Shown here piece by piece: positions 38,221-50,234 of a DNA stretch of 64,000 nucleotides; position 1 is the stretch's first letter; the number at the start of each line of letters is the position of its first letter. The position numbers were made by a program, and so were the translations under genes. The notes beneath the pieces are model-generated. The model saw nothing but the letters and a program-made list of their open reading frames with translations. It made no database searches and was not told the DNA's origin. Source of the DNA: Phylloscopus collybita (Eukaryota > Chordata > Aves > Passeriformes > Phylloscopidae); the NCBI GenBank assembly GCA_027886175.1, contig JAJNNQ010000009.1, forward strand, positions 7,293,001 to 7,357,000, written 5' to 3'.

Positions 38221-38619
38221 GTAGGGTAATTGGCAGAACACAAATAACCAAAACAAGAATCCCCAAGCGCCCTATTCTTATTCTCACCCCGGGTTTGCAT
38301 TTTGGGTGGTGCCTGATTTGGTGCAGACAGCTTACACTGGGCTCCTTATGACTCCGTGTGCCACATGACTGCATAATGAGCAAGGAAAGAAACTTTCCTG
38401 GTGCAGCTGGAGCTCCAAGTGTGTAGTGAGCCATGACAAAGGGGAAATCAGGTATAAGAAATCTTGTGTGCAAGAAACAGAAAGACTGATGGCCAGAGGT
38501 AAACTGTGTCTCAAGGCCAGGAAATGATTCTTGCCAAGTGTCAGCTAAATTAGACATGGGGAGGCAATTATAACAAATAAACCAAGGCTTTGCAAGCACG
38601 TTAAAAAAAAAAAAAAAAA
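38220..38619 (+). pseudogene. Possible retroposed transcript end with poly(A)
   Basis: AATAAA at 38576-38581 is followed 21 bases later by 17 A residues (38603-38619), the spacing of a cleaved and polyadenylated mRNA end copied into DNA. The 350 bases to the left have no long plus-strand frame, so only a 3' UTR could have been copied. No clear target-site duplication was found, so a genomic A run after a chance AATAAA remains possible. The left boundary at the T42 run is a guess. Confidence 0.25.
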
Positions 38620-39049
38620 GAGAACCAGGAAGGAGGAAGCAGAGCCAGAGGCCATTGAGGGAAAGTGTCTTTCTCAGAATTCTAGGTGAGCTGGTTAATG
38701 AACTCACAAATAAGTATTTTCATAAGTCAGTTATATTTGGGGTCTAATTCAGCTAAAAATTACATCCTATTTTTCATAATGAGGGTTATGCAAATTCAAT
38801 ATTCTAGAAGAACAGAGGTGAAAGCAGTATCAGAACCATAGTCCCTTCAGTCTGATTTGCCATATGCAAATTTGAAGAAAGAAAGATTATGAAGATGTAG
38901 AGATAAATGAGATAAACCAGATTTTTTTCCCCTGGAAGTAGACCATTCTTTCTTAAAAGAGCATTATAGGTTATATTAACTGATAAAATTAGGTCGGAAT
39001 GTTTCCTTACAACAGATTATTGGAATTCAAAATAATTGGATGGCTTAAA

Positions 39050-39203
39050 TGACCACAAGGCCTGCCAGAGTTCAAGAAACATTCAAACAATGCTCTCAAG
39101 CACATGGTGTGATTTTTGGGGTATTCCTGTGCCAACCAGAAGTTGGACTCCATGATTCTTGTCTAGGTCCCTTCCAACCCAGGATATTCTATGATTCCAT
39201 AAT
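39050..39203 (+). mobile_element. CR1 LINE 3' end fragment
   Basis: It ends in 'gttggactccatgattcttgtctaggtcccttccaacccaggatattctatgattccat', a close match to the CR1 3' terminus including the final ATTCTATG-type repeat. Only about 150 bp remain, so it is a heavily 5'-truncated copy. Confidence 0.93.
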
Positions 39204-40718
39204 TTCAAGAGTATGTATTACATGAACTGGTGAAAGCTTCATATTCAAGTAATGAGTTTATTAGTTTGAAACAACTGAGAAAGAGCAAGCTCTCAAACTA
39301 TGATTTCCTGATGTTACACAAGTGTGATCCTAAAAAGTACAGGGCACAGCTTTTCCAGGAGGAATGAGCAAGCTTCCAAGTCCTCCCAGCTGGATCACTG
39401 CATGCAAATTAGGTACACAGAAAGCTTAGCTTGTACAGAAGCAAATTTCAACTCAGAAAAGAGATGGAGAAGGGCCTGTTACCCTGTAACACAGTTTGTA
39501 TCAGGGCTTAGGCTTTGGTTTGGGGGTGGGGAATATTTTCCTTGCAGAGGACCAAGTGTGCCTTTCCAACATGTTTGGCAGCTAATGCGCTCTGTTATCC
39601 AGTAATAACACAGAGAGTAATTTCTATCATGGGCTGTACCCTATAAAATAAAATCACAGGACATATTCAGCCAACAAAGTGAAGGTTCCCCACACCTGCT
39701 TCAGCTTAGTGCACTAATCTGCCTTCTCTGGAGACTGAAAGTTCTGGGTTTAGTCAGGCAGGAAAATAAATGCTGTAATTTCCACCAACAGTCAGGATGT
39801 TCTGACACAGAACTCACACCAAAATTGGTGGAAGAGCTACATTCAAACAGCTTTCCTGGTTGTGGTCTTCACAGAGGACTTGTGTTACCCAGCCTGCCCA
39901 CGGCTGTGCACAGCTCTCAGTCTTTGTGCAACAGAAACCTGAGGCTGCTGTAGGCTGTAACTGTGAGAAAGGTTAAGAAACTTCATTGTCCTTACACCCT
40001 GCCAGCACAATGCCTTCTTCATGCTCAGAAATGATCTTTCTGTTTAGATAGAGACTCGTTCACATCCAATAGCTGGTGTTAACAGCACTGTGTTTATGTT
40101 ACAAGTCAATCAAAGGCCATCACCAAACCCCATTTCCAGCTGTAGTCGGTCTCTGTTGTACGTCAAACACAGGGATTTTCATTTCACAGGCCAAGACCCC
40201 TCTCTACTGTATTCAGAAGAGGGATTCTCTTTGCTACTTTGCTACTACCAAGTTCTGTGAATGACAAAGAGAAATACTAATAAATAGCATTGACAGGAAA
40301 TATTGCATCACCACCTTATTTTCTGACCACAGAAACTACTCTGGTACCATCATAAAGGTCAAAAGCTTTAAAGCTAAGTTGAAGTATAAGCTGCATAATC
40401 ACTAAAGAAATCTGCTGCTTTTTATTCAAACAAGCCTCAGAATGATAGACAGATCAATGTTTTAGTAATACGGCCTTGTTGAGTGCTCTCTTTTCAGTTA
40501 CATTCTTGTTACAAAAGTAAATGGAGTTAAAACTGATCACTCTGTACCTTTCAGAATAAAAATTATTTAATAGTAATAATTTTTACAAAATAATAGTAAT
40601 TTTTACAAGACAAAAAATTTTAAGTTGCTGAACATTTTAAAAAAGGTTTTTAATATTCTTTCTTATTTTGCTTCTGCATACTTTTAAATGTAATTTTGAT
40701 TTTTCACACCTCTGCCCA
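39204..40718. other. Unique sequence, no gene seen
   Basis: It is AT-rich, with A/T-run clusters around 40555-40640. No paired splice sites or repeats were recognised. Confidence 0.45.
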
Positions 40719-40951
40719 TATCACAGAATAAGCTGAGTTGGAAGGGACCCACAAGAATCATTGAGTCCAGTTCCTGGCCCTGCAGAGGACCATCCCCAAT
40801 GGTCACATCATGTGTCCAAGAGCATTGTCCAAATGCTTCTTGAACTCTGTCAAGGCTTGGGGCTGTGACCACAAAGGAGCCTGTTCCACTGCCCAGCCAC
40901 TCTCTGGGTGAAGAGCCTTTTTCTAATATCTAATATAAACATCCTCTGACA
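40719..40951 (-). mobile_element. CR1 LINE 3' end fragment
   Basis: This is a reversed CR1 tail: 'atcacagaataagctgagttggaagggacccacaagaatcattgagtcca', then 'caaatgcttcttgaactctgtcaaggcttggggctgtgacca' and 'cctgttccactgcccagccactctctgggtgaagagcctttttctaatatctaatataaacatcc'. All are blocks of the CR1 3' UTR in order. No coding part remains. Confidence 0.94.
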
Positions 40952-41249
40952 TTAAATGGTTTTAATTTTTATGACTAAAAACCACATAAAGTTTAAAAAC
41001 CAACCCTAAACCCCTTCTTTTTTTACCTACAACCCCAACCTTTTTTTACCTTTCCTCCCCCCTCCCTCCAAACATCTGGGAAGTAATAAAAGGCAAACGG
41101 AAAAACAAAAGTCCAATAAAATTCAAAATCTTGAATGAAATAAAAGTATATCTTAAATTAACATTTAGCATGTGAGAATGAAGCAAACTTCATCTTTTTA
41201 CATTTCAAATGTCATCTTTTAGAGAACTTAAAAATACCTTTCCAACCGT

Positions 41250-41909
41250 GTAACTTACTTTGGCAGTACCGGTAGGCTGCAGAGTGACGGGGTCCATCTG
41301 GCACGGATGTGGGGGAAACGTGGACACAATGAGAGCTGAGAGCAGAGGCTTTGGGACCCGGGCTGCCTCTGCTGAGCCCCTGGAGCAAGGGGCCGTATTC
41401 CAGCTGGTAGTGGGATCCACCGCTTGGGGTCCAGAGCTACAATCACCCCCAAAAGGAGTCTCACTAAAGACAGCTTCTTGGGGGGTCAGGGCCCTCCTCA
41501 GCTGGCAGAGGGGCTTCTCAGCAAGAGGGCAGAGCAGTGAATTTTCAGCTCAGTGACTTCAGCTCAGTGTTCTCAGCTCCTGCCCTCGTGAGCTTGCCCC
41601 TCTCTTGGCCGGCCGTGATGAGAGAGAGAGAGAGGGTCTCGTGTGGAGTTTCTGCAGGTGGTAACTTTATTGCAAAGGTACCAGCGAGAAGGGGTCCAGG
41701 AAGGAGATACCCTCTGCCAACCAGAAGAAACCCAGGGGTTTTTATGGGACACCAGGGTGGGAGGGAAAGAGTACAAAACCAATCGATTGTAACAGATCTA
41801 CATAAGATCCCGAGGGGGCTTGTGGGCCTCCGGACAAGTCGCCGTGACTAGAAGGCTTGTCTTTTGTCTTAGGAGCTCTGGGTGCAGTTGCGAAATTCTT
41901 AACTCCTCA
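41250..41909 (-). mobile_element. LTR-like retroviral segment (endogenous)
   Basis: Read on the minus strand, GC-rich DNA carries the order of a retroviral long terminal repeat: a TATA-type box (CATAAAAA, 41739-41746), about 70 bases later a polyadenylation signal (AATAAA, 41666-41671) in TGCAATAAAG context, and then a CT-rich stretch. A U3 start beginning TGAGGAG near 41909 is plausible. The composition changes sharply to AT-rich host DNA at about 41245. I saw no clear primer-binding site, target duplication or viral gene, so it may be a solo LTR with some leader sequence. The family is unknown, and a host regulatory region is the alternative. Confidence 0.42.
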
Positions 41910-42028
41910 GCTTGACCCTCTCCAGGGGAGGGCAGCTGGGGCTCCGCCCACCCCCACAGGGCCGGGCACTGAGGCACGGGGAGCCCGCCCGTGGCCGTGG
42001 AGCCCGAGCTGGCCCTCCCTGCGGAGCC

Positions 42029-42203
42029 AGGCCTGGGACAGCCCCTCCATGGGCTTCCCAAGGACACGGGACACCTGGGGCAGCGCCTCCATGGGCTTCC
42101 CTACGGGCACGGGACACCTGGGGCAGCGCCTCCATGGGCTTCCCTACGGGCACGGGACACCTGGGGCAGCGCCTCCATGGGCTTCCCCACGGACACGGGA
42201 CAC
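42029..42203 (+). repeat. 43-bp GC-rich minisatellite, about 4 units
   Basis: The marker GGGACAC recurs at 42068, 42111, 42154 and 42197, exactly 43 bp apart. The unit reads gggacacctggggcagcg followed by cctccatgggcttccctacgggcac. A shorter diverged unit precedes at about 42035. Copies 2 and 3 are identical, so the expansion is recent. Open frames through it reflect the repeat only. Confidence 0.95.
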
Positions 42204-42419
42204 TCACAAAGGAACGTCGCCGTTTGTAGCTATGCTACAGCCTCCTTTCTCCCTGCCCCTGGTGCCTTCCAGGCAGGTACCTGTGCCAGACCCTGCTGTC
42301 AGTCAGATAAAACCCGCTCCCCAGGTCACGTCCTCTGGGGCTGCAGCTTCTGGAGTCACGGTCCCTGAGGTGTTTAAGGGAACAGTAGGCGGCACGCGGT
42401 GCCGTGGCCTGTGACACGG

Positions 42420-43080
42420 TGGTGTTCGGTGATAGCTTTGACTGGGCGATCTGGGCTCGGTGATGCTGTGCCAGGTGCAGACAGACCCGAGGCAGTGGCC
42501 GCCGCAGCGCTCAGCACACGCAGCCCTGGCCGAGCCGAGCGGTGGCCGGGCTGGGGCCGGACCCCGCAGGGCTCTCCGGCCCAGCGCTCCCCGCCCGCCG
42601 GCAGCCCCGGGAGGGGCGGCGCTCCCCTCACGCCCGCCCGGAGCTCCCAGCCGCGGCTCCCACGGGCGGCGCCGGCGGGGCGGGAGCGGGAGGCGGGAGC
42701 GGAGGCCGGGCCGGCCCCGGCAGGTGAAGGAAGGGGCGGGCGCGGGGCGCGCTGACCGCGGCGGGGATGAGCGGCGGGCGCGGCGGTGGCGGCTGCCCGC
42801 GGAGCTGAGCCGGGCTGCGGCGGAGGTGAGCGCCCTGTGCCGGCGGGGGCGAGCCCCTCTCCCGGCGGGGGTGCGGGGCGGGAAGGGTTCCCCCGTGTCC
42901 GCGTCTCCCGGCCCTCTTCCCGCCGCGGCGCTGCCGGGGGGCGCCGGGAAACTCCTCGGGTGAGTCACGGGAGCCTCGGGAGCCTCAGTGCCGGGCGGGG
43001 AAAGCCGCGGGGCTGGCGGCCCCCGGAGCGGCCGCCCGGGTTCCCTGGGGAAGGTGCGGTTCCCGCGGCTCTGGAGGAAA
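42420..43080 (+). promoter_or_regulatory. CpG island promoter
   Basis: About 650 bp of very GC-rich, CpG-dense DNA sit between AT-rich flanks. It includes GGGGCGGG boxes (Sp1/KLF type) at 42677-42684 and 42733-42740 and no TATA box, as expected for a broad housekeeping or developmental promoter. Two good plus-strand donors lie at its right side: cggag|gtgagc (42826) and ctcgg|gtgagt (42960). A minus-strand donor (ctgcag|gtgagc) near 43150 means bidirectional use is possible. This is the strongest regulatory call in the window. Confidence 0.85.
42690..42825 (+). other. Putative non-coding first exon
   Basis: The segment ends at a strong donor (gctgcggcggag|gtgagc) inside the CpG island, just downstream of the GC boxes. 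The only ATG near its end (gatgagcggcggg at 42767) runs into a stop after 13 codons, so the exon is more likely 5' UTR than coding. The start is approximate because CpG-island promoters have spread initiation. A longer form could end at 42959 at the second donor. Confidence 0.5.
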
Positions 43081-46000
43081 CAGCGGGAAAACGCCTCGTG
43101 TCTTCTGTTCCGTGGGTTGACGCCTTCAGTTCGGTGCCGCTTTGCTCACCTGCAGGTGGGAGGTGGGATTGGAGTAAAGTCATCGGTGTGAGCCCATCCG
43201 TGGGGAGAGGAAAGGCAGAAAAAAAGGTGTAGTTGCTTTCTTTTGGAAAGGGAAGAATGAAAGAGCTGTATTGCCCACTTGTGTTGAGCTGTGGCTTTGG
43301 CGTTGAGTTGGGAGCATCAGGAGTCGTTTCCCAGCACGTTTCCAGTGATAATATATATATGCATGTTAAAGGATGAGGCAAGGCTTTTTAGAGTTGAAAC
43401 ACAGCAGTGAAACATAGGGTACAAATTCATTGTGCAGCGTTTTCTATCTACTTTGTTGCTATCTACTTTAACCTTGGATGCCCCCTCTTTACTTGGGTCA
43501 GGTCTGTCACCTCAGTCTAGGTATGAAGCTCGTGTCGATCTGCAGGTGAGGCAATGTGCGAGCTATGTGCTGTGCCTCTGGGAGCAGCAGAGAGCCAGGA
43601 CACCTGGCATGGGCTCATTTAATTTGTCAGCTTTTATTCCCCAAGTGAGCAGTACAAATTGGATGCTGCCATCCCAAATGAATTGAGATACTGGATAAAT
43701 GTTTCCCCTCCCACAGGGAAGGCCTGTCTGCTAACACCATTTTCTGGAGTCCTGAGGCCGACAAAATACAGGTGGGACTGAACCAGTCTCGTGCTGTGTC
43801 TAAATCCATCATTACAGGTGCTGTAGCATCACAGTCTCCTGCTGATGTGTGAGTTTGGTCTGGCTGTGCATTGAAGTTTCCTCTTGGAAATTAGTTGCAT
43901 TGACCTGGTATGTTTCTTACTGTGGGAAGCAATTTTCCACTTTTTCTCTGCTCTAAGGGTTAGTGTGTCACAGCTTATGAAATAAAATTAGATCCAAATA
44001 ATTATACATCTCTTCTGTTTATTTTTGGCTGTATCTCTACAGGAAATGTAGAGCTGAAGCCTCTCCATTTTCTTCATGCACCTCTTTCACACTTTAGACA
44101 AAAGCAGAATTAACTTGCTGTTTTTCTTTTAGGCATAACACGTTTCTTTCCCTTCCTGTTGCAGTATTTTAGAGCCATTTTGCTGTTGCAGGAGAGCTGA
44201 TTAATAGATACCCCTTGCCAATATTCCATTACTGAGGAGTCAGTACTGGGTCAGCTTAGTGGTGGGTTAAATACTGCTTCCTGTTTGTAATTTTTTTTTT
44301 TTGTTTCAAAATCTCTCAGCTTTCCATAAACTTTTCCACAAAGCACGACAACTTCATGCTATAAGGTCTAGAAAATAAAGAGTTTTTTAGAAAAAGTTAT
44401 AAAGGAAGGAGATGCAGAGATGACAGTTCTGGAAAGGTTTGAAGTTATCAAAGCAGTAAGAATGAACATACCAAGATAAATTCCTGCAGAAACCTTGGGC
44501 AGGGCTGTCTGAGTGAGAATTCCTGTGTTTGAGGCAAATCTGATCAGCTGACTGTGAATCTGTAAACTCCTACAGGTGGATGAACCCCTTGTACTTTGCA
44601 GACCAGATTTCCAATCTAATATTGTTGCTAAAAGATTTAGCTTGCCTACAAAAAATGCAAAACAGAGGGCATGAAAAGTCTTTCTGCAGTTTCTTTAGTC
44701 AATGTGAAGCAAGTCTCCTTTGACAGAAAACCAAACATGGCAGCCACTTTGGTAATGAGTGCTAAGTAGAAATGGAAATGCCTTAAGAAATGTGAATTTG
44801 TTCTTTACAGCACTGAAACACAAACATGGATGACCAAAAGGCACATACATGTTTGTCATTTTACCTGTAGGAAAAGTGCTTCTGACACTCAAACCTGGTG
44901 GTTGCAGTGCTGCTCTTTGCCCCACAGCCCTTGGGTCGCTGGTGCATTTATTGCTCTGCATTAGAAGGTTGCAGGAATAGAGGTATGTGTTTTAAGCTGA
45001 CAACATTGACTTTGTGATGGTGCATCTTCCAGTCTCTTTGGCATGGGATGTTAGACAATGCGTGGCTTATGCTTTTGTCAGGCTAGCCAGCAGTTTCATA
45101 AGTTGTTTGGAATGTACAGCCCTGCAAACATTGTGTCCATTAATTGTTTCTGGCTTAAGCCCTGATCTTAAAAGTACTTGCAGATGTAAGTAACTCCACT
45201 ATTTGTAAACTTTTAGTTTGTATTATTGAAGGATCTTGGCTTGTTTACTACTTCTACTGGACCTTGCAGGAAAGTTCATAGAAGCTCAGACTCTCAGTAG
45301 CATTGATTAAGAGCTCTGTAAGGAATGGTGAGGACTCCTAATAACTACCAGGGAACAGCCAGAATAAATTGGTTTTGTTTAGCTTTAAACATATTAGTTG
45401 ATACAATAATTCTTCCATTATATGTTTTGTCTTCTAATAGGGATTTTTTTATGGAAGGGAGAAAAAAAAATCTCTGATATTTATACCCCTCTTGTGTAGC
45501 TAAGCATTCTTCTGGCCTCTTTTTTAAGGTAAAAACTTACTCCATGAAAGCATTTCCTCATAACATTTTTTCACAATTGCCTTGGAACCTGTACTGTAGT
45601 GGAACCATGTTGGGAAGGGGGTTTGAGAGTGTAAAAGTCCGGGGGATTTAAGGCAGCCTCAAAGGTAATCTGAAGCTCATTCATTTCTGTAAATATAGTA
45701 CTAAAGGAAATGTGTATTTCTTGTACTGTTATCATATGTCACTGTCTGTTCCTCCAAAATTTATGGATCATTGCTAACTCTTGTTAATCAACACCCTTCT
45801 CCTCCTATCAACACTGCTTGCATTATGCTGGAATGACTAAATGAGTTATGCCTTTTGTGATATGTTGATGAGAGAATTGAAGACACTGAAGTTTTGATCA
45901 GTATAACTACACTGGGTTGGGTTGTAAACTTTAGGAATTGTTTATCATGTTATATATTTCAAGCATATGTATTTTGTTTGCTTTAGATGACTAGACTAGA

Positions 46001-49000
46001 GCACATAGCAGAGTTTCTCTACACTGTGCTTTTTAATAGCAATATAGTGTCTACAGTATTTCTCCAAGATCTGTTTTAAGTTTTTTTTTTCAATCTTGTC
46101 TCTTCTCCATATGCTTCTATGTTGGATTTCTTAAGTTTTCCTTACAAAGAAAGGGAATTGAAGAGTCTACATTTCTTCTCGCACATGCAGGAATTTGAAA
46201 ACAATTTTTCTCAAGATAAGGGATTAATTTTAAGCAAGGCAATAGTTAGGGGAGAATGCAGGAACATGAATTCCTATGGAAACAAACCTAAATGTTGTTC
46301 TCCCCCTATTGCAGAATACCAGCTTGACTGAAATAATCTGTTTATTTTGTTTGTGTGCCAGCTCATTTCCTATAATGACTGAGTTCTTATCTCTTCCAAG
46401 GTGGTGTTATTGCAGTAGTTATGCGTATCTAAATATCTTTGGCAGAAAGATAATTCAGGATAATGTACAGTGCACAGAAAGAATTACAATCACTCAGAAA
46501 TCAGACCTTGGCAATACTTATGGCTTCAGCTCCTGCTGACTGTGATTTTAGGAGCAGAGAAGGGAACAGCCTGCATGCCTATTGAGAGCATTCCTCTTGT
46601 GTCTTTTTGCTGTAGTTATGGGCTGCTTCCAGGGGCTGACTCAGGGACACCTTTCTAGAGTACTGACAAATCTTAACTTCATGGAAAGTGGACATTCTAG
46701 ATCTGCCTCCTGAAACAGCTGTTAAGAACTGAGCTAGATAGATGGTGTGAAATAAGTAAGTGTGGCTAAATTTAGGAATAGCTGCTTGCTGAGTTTTTGT
46801 TGCTGGATTAACTTTCATGTCTGTAGTTGCCCTGGGGTAGGGAAAGTACACCTTTGCTTCCTTGCAATGTTTTCTTTCTGGAAAAGCCACAGGTAAAACT
46901 TCAGGTAGTCCAGGGTAAGCTTGTTTTCATCCTCTTAATGTTTGAAATTTCTCACCGTTCAGCTGGTTATGGTTAAAGCTTTCTGGGTTTTTATTTTCTT
47001 GATGCTAAGTTGTAACCTCAACTGACAAACTGGACATCGTGAATCGTGTATGATCAGAATCACTTCCATCCTAGTGGAACAGTAGGTACATTTGGATCAT
47101 TAGATCTCTTCTGTCTTCTAGAAAGTGCATATGTCTCTAATTCCAACCCTGCTCTTCTAGAGTTAATTTGGCAAAGAAGGAACCTCCCGATTCAAATTAG
47201 CTTTATATCCTTACATTTTTAAAAGGTAAACTCTTTGCTTTTAGTTAAATGCCACTACTCTGCTGTAACTGAGAAAAACACAAATTTTGTTTTGGTCATG
47301 GTAAACCACTTCCTTGGATACCGTAGGGCAGGAATACAGGAGTTTGGGCTTTTTTTTTTATATTTTGACTGACTAATTTATGTACATGGTGGTACTATAT
47401 ATGGTAGTGTGTGAGCACTTAAGGGTGACTGTTAATTCCTGATTATTCCTCATTACTCAAAGTGGATTTAGGTGCCTACAGAGACTTTCACTCTCTTATT
47501 ATGCATTTAGAAAAATTGGTACCTGCACATACATTCAAGATCACTTCATGAAAACTTCAGTGTGGTCCATGTAAACAGATGATGGCTTTTGTTGCTTGCT
47601 GTAGTAGACATCGCAACTAAACTTTGTTAATTCGTACAGTATCTTGACAGGTGCATGCACAAAGGACTTGTGTAAAAACTCTTCTGTGATACTCTTGATT
47701 TTTTCAGTGCAGGGAACTATATTGCAATCCCCAAACAGGAAATTTATTGAACGTGTTTAACCTAGACTCTTATTTCATTATCCCTTCAGCTTTGCTAAAT
47801 AAATGAGTGCTAGGAGAAAGTCGGATTTATGCCTTTAATCATGAACTCACTTGCAAGGACTCTTCAAACAGGAAATCTTTCATGCCAGATGTTTTCCTCT
47901 AAATATAAAAATGGAATTTCTGTTGGCGCTTGCATAGGAGCAACAACTGAGTGAAGTATCAGCCTTAATTTTTTAAGAAGTCTGGTAGCTATGCTGAGTA
48001 CTATTTAACTTCTTTTAGGGACTATAAAACCCCTGAAATTTTAGAATTCTGTTGTTTCTGGTAGAAGCCCTGCACATGTGTGCAAAGGTAATGAATGAGG
48101 TCTCTAGGAAGAAGATGATGCCTTACTTTAAGCAAGCATTTATTTTTCTTTTTCCTCCTGTGTGCCTGTATTGTATATTTAAGCCTTTCTTCTAATGGGA
48201 GGGATAACATGCAGCTTTAAAAAACCAGAAACTAAAATCCCTCATCATAGTAGCTAGGGCCTTAAAAGAAGCAGAGAAAAAGCAGTAATACGTACACTAA
48301 AAATTTATTTAAATATTGAGTTCTTAGAGTTGGCTGTTAGTAATTGATGTTCCAATTCATTTCCTGTCATAACTGATTTGTCATTTTTCAGCACTTGGCT
48401 TAAGACTTGTTACCAAGTTAAATGATTAGTTTCAACTTGCTGTAGGAAAGCAACCTGCATTTTGGAGTTTGAATGCTATTCCTCATTCTTGCTTCTGGCA
48501 GTACCTGGAAACAAAGGTCTGGGAGGCAGTGGCACCAGTGTACATGTCTGGAACTGTTGCTACCTCAGAGATCTTTCTTTGTCCAAGTGTTGACAAAAGA
48601 GAGAGGATGGGAAGTGTGCTGCAAGACTCATCATGAAAGGTGATTTGTGCATAACAGACATGACTAAAGGCAAAAGATTTCTCATTTTGAAGTGTAGCCA
48701 AGTAAACAAGAGGAGAGTAAATTGTAGAAGGAAGTAGAAGAATTAATATCTCTAGGCTTAGTACTTGTATGGTCAAGAAAATGAAACAAAACCGTACTGG
48801 ATGGTGAAAATAGAGACTGCATGGGTCTTCTCTCTCTTAAAGGACAAGAATGTGAATTTAGATTGGACTTCAGTGCACTGAACTCCATTGTCACTCAGTG
48901 TAAATATACGTTCTCATTGTTCAGATTAGCCACCCTGGAACTGCCAGCAGAACTGCATCTTTTGGTGTAATTCTGCTGTAACAGATGGAAATAAGGTCAG

Positions 49001-50137
49001 GTCTAGTTTAGCTGGCAGCACTCCTATTTAGGTGAACCAGGAACCTGTGCTATGCAATTTAAAAATAAATTGTTAAACAAAAGCAAAGCTTAATTCTAAA
49101 TGCTCTTCAACTGAAATTACAGCTTCATCTTTTATTATCATTGAGTTTTTTCATTTAAAGATCTGGCAAAATAAAAAACAGGAACCCTCGGAGGAGGGAA
49201 ATCTTACTTAATATGTCAGTTCCCACTTCCATGTTCAGTTCTTCTCCAGACAAATTGTTCTTCTCCTACTCTCCAGCAGAGCTTTACTCTGCTGAAATCA
49301 GTAACTGAGATGACTTTGTCATTACTAATGCAGCACTTCAGGGCAACATCTCAGATCCTGAAACTGATTTTAATAAGTGTAAAATGTTTTACTAATTTTC
49401 ATTTTTTATGTAATAATAGCTTAATAATGAAAAAGGAAGAAGAGAGGTGGAAGTAGAGTGTCGTGAATACCTTGGTCTTGTCTGGTGAAACATGTCATGT
49501 AAGACAAAAAAAAGTGGTTTTGTAGGAAGCTTTGTTTCCTTGTTCTAATTTTAACTTCAGCTACTGTAGTGGTAGATATTAATCATCATTCTGGAAACAG
49601 TCATTTTTACAAACAGAGATTTTTTTAAATACTGATAGAATTAGCAGCTGGATTTTTATTTGTGGTTTCTTTCAATATCTTCATGTTAATCTTTTTTGCA
49701 AGTCAAAATCTCTTTGAAATGGTCCTTCATCTCATGTGTTATTAGCTCTTACATGATTCTGCAAGACTTACCATACTTCTAAGCATCAGCTTGGGTGACT
49801 GACAATCTCTCTATTGGTGTATCTGTAAAACTTGTTAGAACTCTCCTATAAAGTAAAAAGTTTTAGTTTAAATTCCATGTCCTTACAAATTCTACCTTAA
49901 AGTCTACCTAGTTCCCCTTACCTTCATCAGAAGTTGCATGCATCCCAGTGCTGAGGTTGGTGTTCAAAGCAGACCATAGTTACCCTTCAGAGCTAGTTCC
50001 TGCAGAATTTAAGCAGAGGCTTAAATTATTAGTCTCTAATCTTGCAACAACCCTACTAAAGAGAGTAAATCATTACCTTGATGTTGCTTAACAGTAATTC
50101 TGTTACAACATATCACATAATTGTTTGTTTCTCCTAG
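43081..50137 (+). other. Presumed first intron
   Basis: Unique AT-rich sequence follows the CpG island. I found no transposon of recognisable family. Single good splice sites occur (for example acceptor aacttcttttag with donor aaag|gtaatg around 48020-48088), but the segment between them has stops in all frames and is not supported as coding. Confidence 0.4.
43502..43545 (+). other. Weak candidate second exon
   Basis: A pyrimidine-rich run (gccccctctttacttgggtcag) precedes 44 nt ending in a consensus donor (ctgcag|gtgagg). The segment holds two CpGs (gctcgtgtcgatc) in CpG-poor surroundings and an ATG. An inner acceptor (cacctcag) would reduce it to 30 nt. It is short and easily a chance pair, but its place just after the island makes it worth testing as a 5' UTR exon. 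Confidence 0.2.
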
Positions 50138-50234
50138 ACCAAGGTGGAGCTCTGAAGAGACTTCTGTTCAATATGTGATGACTGCAGGACAGTTATTTCC
50201 TCAAGTGGACCATCTCTTATCTCAGAGTGCTGTG
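50138..50234 (+). CDS. Candidate coding exon, unidentified
   Basis: A strong acceptor (ttgtttgtttctcctag) precedes 97 nt that are open in one frame to a fair donor (gctgtg|gtatga). With one base completing a split codon, 32 codons follow; the peptide begins PRWSSEETSVQYVMTAG and ends in HLLSQSAV. It enters in phase 2 and leaves in phase 0. The internal ATG (50177) could be a start if the preceding exon is non-coding, as the CpG-island exon seems to be. I did not recognise the protein. The full-length open frame between good sites, downstream of a strong promoter, makes this the best exon candidate in the right part. Confidence 0.42.

Noticed and set aside
38141..38707. 188-codon minus-strand frame with a poly-lysine stretch
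   Set aside because: The lysines come from the T42 run; the rest shows no recognisable protein and no splice support.
42303..43232. Open frames of 148-221 codons in the CpG island
   Set aside because: GC-rich DNA has few stop codons. Several frames on both strands are open at once, and the translations are Arg/Gly/Pro/Ala-rich without conserved motifs.
48020..48087. Acceptor/donor pair suggesting an exon
   Set aside because: All three frames contain stops. It could only be a UTR or noncoding exon, with nothing else to support it.
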